From NCBI RefSeq assembly GCF_003201855.1, contig NZ_QJKI01000003.1, forward strand, positions 124,001-188,000: a DNA stretch of 64,000 bases, read 5' to 3'. Positions 7,612 to 15,797 of this stretch are shown here, piece by piece (position 1 is the stretch's first letter; each line of letters begins with the position of its first letter). A program made the position numbers and the translations under genes. The notes beneath the pieces are model-generated. The model searched no databases, was not told where the DNA came from, and saw nothing but the letters and a program-made list of their open reading frames with translations. This DNA comes from Rivihabitans pingtungensis (lineage in GTDB: Bacteria > Pseudomonadota > Gammaproteobacteria > Burkholderiales > Aquaspirillaceae).

Positions 7612-8355
7612 TTACTTGGACGCGTTGACCATGTATTCCACGGCAGAGCGGAACTCTGCATCGCTGCCAGAGTAACCACCCTTGGGCGGCATGGCGTTCA
7701 GGCCCTTGGTGGCGGAAGCCACCAGATCATCCAGACCCTTGCCGATGCGCGGCGCCCAGGCGGCCTTGTCACCAAACTTCGGTGCGCCGGCTGCGCCAGT
7801 GGCGTGGCAAGCCTGGCAAACGGTGTTGTAGATTTCCTTGCCCTTGGCCGGATCCACCTTGGCGTCGCCGCCAGCTGCGCCTTCTACTTTCGGCTCAGCG
7901 AACTTGGCGCCGCCAGCGTTAGCCATGAAGGCCACGGCGCGAGCGACTTCCTCGTTGGTCAGGTCAGTGGCGCCGCCCTTGGCCGGCATGCCACGGATAC
8001 CTTCCACCGCGTGCTTGACCAGGGAGTCAAAGCCTTGCGAGATGCGGCCAGCCCAGGCGCCAGCGTCGGCAAACTTGGGCGAACCGGCCAGGCCGGCAGC
8101 GTGACAGGACGAGCAGATGGCCTTGTACACGGCTTCGCCCGTGCGGCTGCCCGGTGCGCCACCTTCGTTGGCGACCGACACGCCCACCGGCTTCAGGCGC
8201 GCAGCAATGGCTTCTTTGGACATGACTTCAGCGTCCACCACCATGCCACTCGTAAACAGTTTGGCCAGCAGCCAAACACTCAGAACAACCAAGACAAGCA
8301 CGGAGAGGATGACGCGAATTGCGTCTCCCGAGCTACCCTTATTTGCGCTACCCAT
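7612..8355 (-). CDS. Diheme c-type cytochrome (cytochrome c5 family)
   Basis: The protein has 247 residues from the ATG at 8355. One N-terminal membrane anchor (IRVILSVLVLVVLSVWLLAKLF) is followed by two class I cytochrome c domains with CSSCH and CQACH haem sites. Each domain has a distal Met region (GIRGMPAKGG and GLNAMPPKGG). This is the layout of the Neisseria diheme cytochrome c5, a membrane-tethered periplasmic electron carrier that feeds terminal oxidases or nitrite reductase. The two domains are clearly homologous, so the gene arose by an internal duplication. It is a single-gene unit with its own terminator. Confidence 0.9.
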   Translation of the reverse strand: MGSANKGSSGDAIRVILSVLVLVVLSVWLLAKLFTSGMVVDAEVMSKEAIAARLKPVGVSVANEGGAPGSRTGEAVYKAICSSCHAAGLAGSPKFADAGAWAGRISQGFDSLVKHAVEGIRGMPAKGGATDLTNEEVARAVAFMANAGGAKFAEPKVEGAAGGDAKVDPAKGKEIYNTVCQACHATGAAGAPKFGDKAAWAPRIGKGLDDLVASATKGLNAMPPKGGYSGSDAEFRSAVEYMVNASK

Positions 8356-8476
8356 TGGCCACGGCCTCACATAGAGAAAGTAAAAAAAAGAATAATGACA
8401 ATCAGAATAGGGGAATTATACGTAAACGCCTGCCCCTTGGCAAAGACGGCAACTGGACTGACGGCCACAAATCGGC

Positions 8477-8482
8477 TATGAT
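8477..8482 (+). promoter_or_regulatory. -10 box of the tRNA-Arg promoter
   Basis: TATGAT lies 21 nt before the tRNA-Arg gene, the right distance for a start about 14 nt upstream of the mature 5' end. TGGACT lies 17 nt upstream as a weak -35 candidate. Confidence 0.5.
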
Positions 8483-8502
8483 TCTCAGGCTTTTCTTCCC
8501 AA

Positions 8503-8579
8503 GCACCCGTAGCTCAGTTGGATAGAGTGTCAGTTTCCGAAGCTGAAGGTCAGTGGTTCGATCCCACTCGGGTGCGCCA
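8503..8579 (+). tRNA. tRNA-Arg (anticodon CCG)
   Basis: The 77-nt cloverleaf has acceptor arms GCACCCG and CGGGTGC and an encoded GCCA end. The D-arm is GCTC...GAGT, the anticodon loop TTCCGAA gives anticodon CCG, and the T-loop is TTCGATC. It reads the Arg codon CGG. There is no sign of integration at its 3' end. Confidence 0.95.
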
Positions 8580-8690
8580 TCTCTTGCGCGGTAATTTTCC
8601 GCCATTCTGTTGTATCTTCACCGTATTTACACTTAGTTTGTTTGCAGATTTTCTTCACGGCCAGCCCGAGAGTGCGCGATACTCCAGAGC

Positions 8691-10583
8691 ATGAAATGGT
8701 CTGGAATGCGAATCATGTGGCGTGTGCTGCAAAACTGTCTGCTGTATGTGTTTCTGCTGTGCACTGTCGCTCCGGCCCTGGCTGGTGGCGTGCTGCGCCT
8801 GGATCCGCAAGCGGCTGGCCAGCGCGCCGCCCATCAGATCGACCTGCTTGAAGATCCCAGCCGTATTCTGGGGCTGAGTGATGTACAAGGCCCGGAATAC
8901 GCTGAGCGCTTTTTACCGGCCAGCCTGGTGGAAGGCGACATCAATCTGGGCTACTCAAAAAGCGCCTACTGGCTGCGGCTTACCGTACAAGCCCCTCAGG
9001 ATCACATCATCCGCAATTGGCTGCTGGAGCTGGGGTTTCCCGCGCTCGATCATATCAGCGCCTATATTGTGGACAAGCATGGCTGGCGCGCCTATCAGAC
9101 TGGCGACATGCTGACCTTCGACCAGCGACCGTATCCGCACCGGCATTTCATCTTTCCCATGCTGCTGGACCCGGGCCAGATCACCACCATTTACCTGCGA
9201 GTGGAATCCCAGGGCACACTCACCCTGCCGGTGATGATATGGACCGAACCGGCGCTGCTGGTATACAGCCAGTCGGCCTACGGCCTGCTGGCGCTGTACT
9301 ACGGCATGCTGCTGGCGCTGGCACTGTACAACCTGCTGCTGTTCCTTTCTCTGCGTGACCCGGTGTATCTGGCTTACGTGCTGTTTACCGTCAGCATGGC
9401 CATTGGCCAGATTTCGCTCAATGGTCTGGGCAACCAGTATCTATGGCCAGACTGGCCGGCCTGGGGCAATGTGGCCCTGCCAGTAGGATTTGCCCTGTGT
9501 GGTGCTTTTGGCACCTGGTTCACCCGCCTGTTCCTGCATACCCGGCAAACGGCACCGCTGTATGACCGGGTGTTGTTTGGCCTGGGCGGCATTTTTGCCA
9601 TCCTGGCTGCAGCGCCACTGGCGTTGCCCTATCAGTGGGTGGCGGTGCTGGTGTCCCTGCAGGGGATTTCATTTGCCGTGATCACCACCTCCATTGCCCT
9701 GTTTGGCCTGCGCGCCGGCAACCGCAGCGCGCGCTGGTTTTTGCTGGCCTGGTCTTTGTTGCTGGCGGGCATACTGGTGATGGGTGCGCGCAATCTGGGC
9801 TGGCTACCTACCAATATGTTGACCACCCACGCCATCCAGATTGGCTCGGCACTGGAAATGCTGCTGCTGTCGTTTGCCCTGGCGGATCGCATCCACCTGG
9901 CGCGCGAGGAAAAAGAAAAAGCCCAGAGTGAAACCCTGCAAGCCAAAGAATCCATGGTCAGCGCCTTGCGCCAATCGGAGCAGTTGCTGGAAACCCGGGT
10001 GATTGAACGCACCCGCGAGCTGGCCGAAACCAATGCCCGCCTGCGCATCAGCGAGGCGCGGCTGACCGAGCTGGCCGAGCGCGACCCGCTGACCGGCCTG
10101 GCCAACCGTCGCCGCTTGACCGAAGCACTGTATCAAGCGCTCAACCAGGCCAGCGACCGCCATGGCGAGGGGGCACTACTGCTGATTGATCTGGACCACT
10201 TCAAGCCAGTCAACGACCGCTGCGGCCATGAAGCTGGCGACCGGCTGCTGCAGGAAGTGGCACGCCGACTGCACGCCTGCGCCGGCCCGATGGACACCGT
10301 GGCCCGACTGGGCGGCGACGAATTTGTGCTGCTGCTGCCGCCTCCGCAAAGCCGGAGCACGGTGGAAACGCTCGCGGACCAGCTTCTGGTCAGCCTGCGC
10401 CAGCCAGTAGACACCCCGGCAGGCCGCCACGATGTCAGCGCCAGCATCGGCATTGCCTACTTGCCCCACGATGGCCACACGCCAGAAGAATTGCTCAAAG
10501 TTGCCGACCTGGCCATGTACCACGCCAAGGACAAGGGCCGCGACAACTGGTCGCGGGCACTGGCCACCGATACCCAGCCCTGA
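8691..10583 (+). CDS. Membrane diguanylate cyclase (7TMR-DISM + GGDEF)
   Basis: This 630-residue protein is predicted to make cyclic di-GMP. A signal peptide (LLYVFLLCTVAPALAGG) precedes a periplasmic 7TMR-DISMED2-like beta domain (about residues 35-175). Seven membrane helices follow (about 185-385), then a coiled coil (AREEKEKAQSETLQAKESMVS...). The GGDEF domain has an intact GGDEF at 541-545 and DPLTGLANRR upstream. The usual inhibitory RxxD site five residues before GGDEF is GPMD here, so product inhibition through that site is probably lost. In-frame ATGs at 8706 and 8715 are alternative starts. It stands alone after tRNA-Arg and is followed by a Correia-like element. Confidence 0.92.
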   Translation: MKWSGMRIMWRVLQNCLLYVFLLCTVAPALAGGVLRLDPQAAGQRAAHQIDLLEDPSRILGLSDVQGPEYAERFLPASLVEGDINLGYSKSAYWLRLTVQAPQDHIIRNWLLELGFPALDHISAYIVDKHGWRAYQTGDMLTFDQRPYPHRHFIFPMLLDPGQITTIYLRVESQGTLTLPVMIWTEPALLVYSQSAYGLLALYYGMLLALALYNLLLFLSLRDPVYLAYVLFTVSMAIGQISLNGLGNQYLWPDWPAWGNVALPVGFALCGAFGTWFTRLFLHTRQTAPLYDRVLFGLGGIFAILAAAPLALPYQWVAVLVSLQGISFAVITTSIALFGLRAGNRSARWFLLAWSLLLAGILVMGARNLGWLPTNMLTTHAIQIGSALEMLLLSFALADRIHLAREEKEKAQSETLQAKESMVSALRQSEQLLETRVIERTRELAETNARLRISEARLTELAERDPLTGLANRRRLTEALYQALNQASDRHGEGALLLIDLDHFKPVNDRCGHEAGDRLLQEVARRLHACAGPMDTVARLGGDEFVLLLPPPQSRSTVETLADQLLVSLRQPVDTPAGRHDVSASIGIAYLPHDGHTPEELLKVADLAMYHAKDKGRDNWSRALATDTQP

Positions 10584-10593
10584 AGCTCACCAC

Positions 10594-10721
10594 TTAGAGC
10601 GGCCAACAAAACCCCGCGCAGCGCGCCTGGTGTTGTTGCCCGACCTTGCCGCACTGCTGGTACGGTCTGCGGGCCGGCCTCTGACCAACCATGCTGTGCT
10701 GTGTTTTGTGCGCCACGCTAG
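10594..10721 (-). repeat. Correia-like element
   Basis: The left end TTAGAGCGGCCAACAAAACC and core CTTGCCGCACTGCTGGTACGGTCTGCGG read as the reverse orientation of the family core. The other end is GTTTTGTGCGCCACGCTAG. The last bases include CTA, the TAG stop codon of rep on the minus strand. Confidence 0.72.
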
Positions 10722-12733
10722 TTGCCACTGGTCTTGCCCTTGCCGCGCGCCATCGCCGCCTTCAGCGCATTCAGCCGCGCCAGCCCGGCTTCGCGGTTCA
10801 CCGTGGCCGTGGCGCCGGGCTTGCCCAGATAGCGCACATCCTCTTGAACCAGTTCGTCGATAAAGCGCGAGGGGTCCACAAACGCCCACTCGCCAGCGCG
10901 CTTGCGCTTGTGGCAGTGGCTGATGGTCAGGCTGCGCTGGGCGCGGGTGATGCCCACGTACATCAAGCGGCGTTCTTCTTCCACCTGCTCGTTGTCGATG
11001 GATTCCTGGTGCGGCAGGATGCCCTCTTCGCAGCCAATCAAAAACACATGACCGTATTCCAGCCCCTTGGAGGCGTGCAGGGTGGACAGGCGCACGGCGT
11101 CCACCTCGCCTTCTTCGCGGCCTTCCAGCATGGTGATCAAGGCAATGGTCTGGGTGAGTTCGATCAGGTTTTTGGCGTCGCGCTCGCCTTTTTCGCCCAG
11201 CCAGCGCATCAGCTCCTGCACGTTCTTCCACTTGCTTTCCGCCGGACGCGGCTCTTCGCTGTCGAATAGCCAGGCCTCGTAGCCAATGCCCGCCACCAGC
11301 TCGACAATCAAGGGCCCGGCCGCCTCGCGGCTGGAGCGCTGCTGGTAGCGCAGCACAAATTGGGCAAATGCCTCCAGCGGCGCGCGCTGCGCCTCGGCCA
11401 GCCGGTGGCGCAGGCCTTCTTCCTGGGTGGCGGCAAATAACGAGATTTTGCGCTCGCCGGCATACGCCCCCAGTTTTTCCAGCGTCACTGCCCCCACCCC
11501 GCGCTTGGGTGTGGTGATGGCGCGGATAAACGCCGGGTCGTCGTCTTCGTTCACCAGCAGGCGCAGCCAGGACAGAATGTCCTTGATTTCGGTCTTGTCA
11601 AAAAACGACTGCCCGCCAGAGATCAAATAGGGGATTTTCTGGTTGCGAAACGCCTGCTCGATAATGCGCGCCTGATGGTTGCCGCGATACAGCACGGCGT
11701 AATCGGAAAACAGCGTGCGGTGTTCAAACTTATGCGCCAACAGCCGCGCGGCGACGGTTTCGGCTTCGGACTCTTCGTCCTTGCACTGCACCACGGTGAG
11801 CAAATCGCCATGGCCCAGCTCGCTCCACAATTGCTTCTCGAACAGTTTCGGGTTGTTGGCGATCACGCTATTGGCCGCGCGCAAAATGCGCAGCGTCGAG
11901 CGGTAGTTTTGCTCCAGCTTGATCAGCTTGAGCCGGGGAAAGTCTTTTTGCAGCAGCGCCAGGTTTTCCATATTGGCCCCGCGCCAGGCGTAGATCGACT
12001 GGTCATCGTCGCCCACGGCGGTGAACATGCCGCGCTCGCCGGTCAGCAGCTTGACCAACTGATACTGGCAGGTGTTGGTGTCCTGGTATTCGTCGATCAG
12101 CAAATAGCGCAGCTTGTTCTGCCAGCGCTCCAGCACGGCGGGCTTATCGCGCAGCAGCTCCACCGGCAAGCGAATCAGGTCGTCAAAATCCATTGCCTGG
12201 TAGGCAAACAGCGTGTCCTGATAGCTCAGGTAGGCGCGCGCGGCGGTCAGATCCGGATCGTTATCGGCTTGCGCCAGCGCCGTTTGCGGGCCGATCAGCG
12301 CGTTTTTCCAGCGCGAGATGGCGTTTTGCACCCGGCGGATTTCCTGCTTGTCGGTGCTGGCGACAATATCCGACACGATCTTGCCGGCGTCGGCGGCGTC
12401 CAGAATGGAAAACTGCGGCTTATAGCCCAGCTCACGCGCCTCTTGCCGCAACAGCTGCATGCCCAGCGAGTGAAAAGTGGACACCGTCAGCCCGCGGCCC
12501 TCGCCCGGCTTGAGCAATTTGCCCACCCGCTCCAGCATCTCGCGCGCCGCCTTGTTGGTGAAGGTGATGGCGGCGATATGGCGGGCGGGAATGTCCGCCT
12601 GCTGGATCAGGTAGGCGATTTTTTGGGTGATCACCCGCGTCTTGCCGCTGCCGGCGCCGGCCAGCACCAGCAAGGGGCCGTCCAGATAGCGGATGGCCGC
12701 CATCTGTGGGGGGTTGAGTTGATGCAGGGACAT
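10718..12733 (-). CDS. rep: ATP-dependent DNA helicase Rep (UvrD/Rep superfamily 1)
   Basis: Rep is a 3'-5' DNA helicase that helps replication forks pass protein blocks. The protein has 671 residues from the ATG at 12733. LNPPQMAAIRYLDGPLLVLAGAGSGKTRVI contains the Q-motif and Walker A, LLIDEYQDTN is Walker B, and GDDDQSIYAWRGA is motif III. LEQNYRS and LSTLHASKGLEYGHVFLIG are motifs IV and V. MYVGITRAQRSL is motif VI. The length and the absence of the UvrD C-terminal Tudor-like tail favour Rep over UvrD. The stop codon lies in a Correia-like element. Confidence 0.92.
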   Translation of the reverse strand: MSLHQLNPPQMAAIRYLDGPLLVLAGAGSGKTRVITQKIAYLIQQADIPARHIAAITFTNKAAREMLERVGKLLKPGEGRGLTVSTFHSLGMQLLRQEARELGYKPQFSILDAADAGKIVSDIVASTDKQEIRRVQNAISRWKNALIGPQTALAQADNDPDLTAARAYLSYQDTLFAYQAMDFDDLIRLPVELLRDKPAVLERWQNKLRYLLIDEYQDTNTCQYQLVKLLTGERGMFTAVGDDDQSIYAWRGANMENLALLQKDFPRLKLIKLEQNYRSTLRILRAANSVIANNPKLFEKQLWSELGHGDLLTVVQCKDEESEAETVAARLLAHKFEHRTLFSDYAVLYRGNHQARIIEQAFRNQKIPYLISGGQSFFDKTEIKDILSWLRLLVNEDDDPAFIRAITTPKRGVGAVTLEKLGAYAGERKISLFAATQEEGLRHRLAEAQRAPLEAFAQFVLRYQQRSSREAAGPLIVELVAGIGYEAWLFDSEEPRPAESKWKNVQELMRWLGEKGERDAKNLIELTQTIALITMLEGREEGEVDAVRLSTLHASKGLEYGHVFLIGCEEGILPHQESIDNEQVEEERRLMYVGITRAQRSLTISHCHKRKRAGEWAFVDPSRFIDELVQEDVRYLGKPGATATVNREAGLARLNALKAAMARGKGKTSGN

Positions 12734-13095
12734 GGGCAAAGCTCGGGAGGGAATGGCGGAATTTTAACGTATGTTGCACTGCGCAGCGGTATCATCTGTG
12801 GGGTTGGCGCTGCGCTGCGCGCAGAAGAGCTGGGGCTTGATTTTGGGCGGGAGTTCGTCCCGCTTGCCGACCTACTTTCTTTGCTTCGCCAAAGAAAGTA
12901 GGCAAAGAAAGGCGACCCCGGGCTGGCTGCGATGCTCGGCGCGCTTTACGGGGAGGTAAAGCGGCGGTATGCCGCCGACCAATGCAGAAACAACGCCGTG
13001 GCTTTGCACAGTGGAGATACCGAGGCAGCACACAATTTCACGCATCACTGACCACTCTCTACAACCTACAACATCACTTCACTCAACTTTCCCCC
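12734..13095. other. Intergenic region between rep and apaH with a hairpin repeat
   Basis: No gene is supported in these 362 bases. It contains a perfect 13-bp hairpin at 12871-12902, then a short direct copy of its right arm (GCAAAGAAAGGCGACCCC), and a smaller hairpin GGCGGTATGCCGCC near 12963. It has none of the Correia-like core. Confidence 0.6.
12871..12902. repeat. Palindromic CCTACTTTCTTTG hairpin repeat
   Basis: CCTACTTTCTTTG and CAAAGAAAGTAGG form a perfect 13-bp stem around a 6-nt loop. I recall similar CTTTCTTTGCTTCGCCAAAGAAAG sequences between genes in many proteobacteria, so this is probably a member of a widespread REP-like family. It is the only copy I see in this window. Confidence 0.6.
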
Positions 13096-13914
13096 ATGGC
13101 TACATACGCAATCGGCGATATACAAGGCTGCTATCAGGATTTCATGCAGCTGCTTGACTTCATTGAGTTTTCCCCCTCCCGCGATCAGCTGTGGCTGGCC
13201 GGTGATCTGGTCAACCGTGGGCCAGATTCGCTGAGCGTGCTGCGCTGGGTGTTCAAGCATCAGGACAGCGTGCGCATGGTGCTGGGCAATCATGACCTGA
13301 GCTTGCTGGCGCTGTCGGAAGGCTATGGCAAAACCTCGGCGGGCGACACCCTGGCCCAGGTGCTGGACGCCGCCGATGGCAAGGTGTTGATCGACTGGCT
13401 GCGCTGCCAGCCGCTGATGGTGGCCGGCGAGGGCTACGCCATGGTGCACGCCGGGCTGTTGCCGGAATGGACCATTCACCGCGCGCTGGGCCTGGCGGAA
13501 GAGGTGGAGCACGAACTGGCTGGGCGCAATTACCGCACTTTTCTGGCCCGCCTGTTTGGCAACAAGCCCACCCGCTGGAGCGACGAACTCAAGGGTATCG
13601 ACCGGCTGCGGCTGGTGGTGAATGTGATGACGCGCATGCGTCTGTTGACGCTGGACGGCGAGCTGGATTTGTCGTTCAAGGGCGAGCTGGCCGACGCGCC
13701 GCCGCAGCTGCAAGCCTGGTTTGACGCCCCCAACCGCCGCTACGCCGACACCCCGCTGATTGTCGGCCACTGGTCGGCGTTGGGCCTGCGCCTGAGCCCG
13801 GATTTGCTGGCGATTGACACCGGCTGCCTGTGGGGCGGTAGCCTGACCGCCGTGCGGCTGGCCGACCGCAAGGTGTTTCAGCGCGCCTGTGATGGATATC
13901 GGAAGATTGGGTGA
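13096..13914 (+). CDS. apaH: Bis(5'-nucleosyl)-tetraphosphatase, symmetrical
   Basis: ApaH splits Ap4A into two ADP and also removes Np4 caps from RNA. The protein has 272 residues from the ATG at 13096; the open frame upstream is not typical of the family. The metallophosphatase motifs are GDIQGCYQDF, AGDLVNRGPDS and LGNHD, with VHAGLLPEW and IDTGCLWGGSLTA further on. It has no clear Shine-Dalgarno site. It lies between rep and the ATPase/TOPRIM pair. Confidence 0.95.
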   Translation: MATYAIGDIQGCYQDFMQLLDFIEFSPSRDQLWLAGDLVNRGPDSLSVLRWVFKHQDSVRMVLGNHDLSLLALSEGYGKTSAGDTLAQVLDAADGKVLIDWLRCQPLMVAGEGYAMVHAGLLPEWTIHRALGLAEEVEHELAGRNYRTFLARLFGNKPTRWSDELKGIDRLRLVVNVMTRMRLLTLDGELDLSFKGELADAPPQLQAWFDAPNRRYADTPLIVGHWSALGLRLSPDLLAIDTGCLWGGSLTAVRLADRKVFQRACDGYRKIG

Positions 13915-13966
13915 GGGCGCAAACCCGGCACACTCTGGCGCTAAAGGGGCACACAAAGGCAGGATG

Positions 13967-15082
13967 ATGAAGATTCATAAATTGCACATCAAGGGCTTCA
14001 AGAGCGTGGCGGATTTAACGCTTGAGAATGTCTCGCCGTTTTTAGTCCTGGCTGGCGCCAATGGCTCGGGCAAGAGCAATATCACGGATGCCTTGGCGTT
14101 TTTGGGGGACGTAGTCAAACAGGGGGCAACACAAGCCAGAACCCGGTTTGGCGGTTTTGCCCAGATCCACTGCTTCAAATATCGCAAAGAACAGCGCACC
14201 ACCATGCAATTTGCCTTGGCGCTGGAGCTGGACGGCGCGGTGTACGACTATCACCTGACCTTGCGCACCTTGGACGCCGCGCCGCAGATTGACGAAACAC
14301 TGCGCGTAAACGGGCAAAAAATCATCAACCGCCCAGCCAATGGCGAGCTGCATGTGCGGCTGGGCAGTGCGTCTGCCATTCAGGTGTTGCCGGACTACCC
14401 CAAAGACATGACCGCATTGATGTTGCTGGGTAGTTTGCCGCTGTATGAATTTCTGACCAATATCAAGGTGTTTCGCATTGATCCGCTGGCGGCCAAAGAA
14501 CCCAGCCGCGCCACCACGGACGCCAGCGAACTGGATGAATATGGCCGCAATGTGGCGTCGGTGCTGTCCCGGCTTGAGGCCGAGCCTGAGTTTCGTGAGC
14601 AGGTGCAAGAATGGCTAGAACTGATCGTGCCCGGCATGGAAAGCATTTCCACCGAAACTCAGCGCCTGGATAGCTCCACGGTGATCACCTTCAAGGAGGC
14701 CGGCACAAAAACCCGCTTCCCGGCCAAGCTGGTGTCGGATGGCACGCTGTATGTGTTGTGTATGTTGACGGCGGTGCTCAGTCGCGCCGAGCGCCGTGGC
14801 ATCACCCTCATCGAAGAACCCGAGCGGGGCATTCACCCCAAGGCGATTGGCGAATTGGTGCAGCTGATGCGGGAAAACGCCTCCGCCGAACACCCGATTT
14901 TTTTGACCACGCACAGCGAATCGATTGTTCGTCAGCTCAATACCGCTGAGCTGTATCTGGTCAGTAAAGTGGACGGCAAAACCAAGGTGAGCCCCGCCGA
15001 ATTGGCCGGTGTGGATAAAACCCAGATTCCGCTGGATACCGCCTGGCTGGCCAATTTATTTGACGGGGGCTTGCCATGGTGA
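13967..15082 (+). CDS. AAA-family (RecF/OLD-like, COG4637-type) ATPase
   Basis: The 371-residue protein starts MKIHKLHIKGFKSV, an N-terminal strand typical of SMC/RecF/OLD ATPases. Walker A is GANGSGKSN (about residues 30-38). The ABC-like C-terminal half has KLVSDGTLYVLCMLTAVL in place of the LSGGQ signature, Walker B ITLIEEPERGIHP, and the H-loop FLTTHSESIV. I favour the ATG at 13967, 7 nt after AAGG; 13964 is also possible. It overlaps the downstream TOPRIM/DUF4276-like gene by 7 nt. Such pairs resemble abortive-infection systems (PARIS, RloAB, OLD types). The partner is broken here, so the ATPase may be an orphan. GC is lower than in apaH. Confidence 0.85.
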   Translation: MKIHKLHIKGFKSVADLTLENVSPFLVLAGANGSGKSNITDALAFLGDVVKQGATQARTRFGGFAQIHCFKYRKEQRTTMQFALALELDGAVYDYHLTLRTLDAAPQIDETLRVNGQKIINRPANGELHVRLGSASAIQVLPDYPKDMTALMLLGSLPLYEFLTNIKVFRIDPLAAKEPSRATTDASELDEYGRNVASVLSRLEAEPEFREQVQEWLELIVPGMESISTETQRLDSSTVITFKEAGTKTRFPAKLVSDGTLYVLCMLTAVLSRAERRGITLIEEPERGIHPKAIGELVQLMRENASAEHPIFLTTHSESIVRQLNTAELYLVSKVDGKTKVSPAELAGVDKTQIPLDTAWLANLFDGGLPW

Positions 15083-15797
15083 AAATCGGGTTTATCGTGG
15101 AAGGCGAGAGCGAAAAATTGGTGGTGGAGTCGCCGATGTTTCAACAGTGGCTGCACGACCATGATTGCACCTTGGTCACGCCGGTCATCGACGCCAAAGG
15201 AGGCGGCAATTTGCTGCCCCAGCATATTGAGCCATTTAGAGCCGCTAACAACACCCTCCTGGCGTCGTTGCGCGGCCTTGCCGTACTACTTGTACTGTCT
15301 GCGGCCGCGCGCCTAGCCAGGACCGCTGCGCTGGGTGTTGTTATCGACTCTTAATTCAACGCCTGAGCCATGCCGGTGTTGAACGGATTGTTGTCCTCAC
15401 CGACCTGGAAGACGAAGCACACCCCGACCTGGTGCGGCAGCGGGTGGCGCATCCGCGCATCCAATGCATATTTGTCGCGGTGAAAGCGCTGGAAGCCTGG
15501 TTTTTGGCCGACAGCCAGGCAATGAACGCCTGGCTGAAAATAGACGACTTTCACGAACCTCAGCCGGAAGCCACGCCAGACAAGCCCTGGGAGCGACTCA
15601 AGCAAATCGCCAGCGAGCACGGCAAACGTGGCCCTGGCGCCAGCAAAGTGGCGTTTACCCAAAAATTGCTCAAACACTGGGGGTTTTCCATCGCCCGCGC
15701 CGCTCAGCACGCCGCCTGCCCCAGCGCCAAGGAGCTGGCGGACTATTTTCGCGCTGCGGCGCTTACGCCTCCACCGTCGCTGCCTCCGCCGCCCTGA
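15076..15797 (+). pseudogene. TOPRIM/DUF4276-like partner protein, split by a Correia-like insertion
   Basis: The 5' part encodes MVKIGFIVEGESEKLVVESP, with the TOPRIM-like first strand and Glu, up to HIEPF. The reading frame then enters a Correia-like element and stops at 15354. The 3' part resumes in another frame at 15354: IQRLSHAGVERIVVLTDLEDE (an acidic TOPRIM-like motif), then VAVKALEAWFLADSQAMNAWL, a DUF4276-type block, and ends at 15797. Removing 116 bases joins the halves in frame as HIEPFIQRLSHAG, giving about 201 residues. It overlaps the ATPase gene by 7 nt. Its end overlaps plsC on the other strand by 35 nt. Family assignment is moderate. The interruption is plain. Confidence 0.8.
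15238..15353 (-). repeat. Correia-like element inserted in a coding sequence
   Basis: The ends read TTAGAGCCGCTAACAACACC and GGTGTTGTTATCGACTCTTAA. The core is CTTGCCGTACTACTTGTACT followed by GTCTGCGGCC. This closely follows the Neisseria Correia core in reverse orientation. Both flanks belong to one interrupted gene, so this copy moved into place after the gene existed. A TA or TTA occurs at both junctions, as expected for TA-target elements. However, removing element plus one TA leaves a one-base frame difference, so one later indel is needed. Confidence 0.85.

Noticed and set aside
15236-15354. Exact TA target duplication at the split gene
   Set aside because: TA is present at both junctions, but removing element plus one TA leaves a one-base frameshift, so the precise boundaries are not settled.
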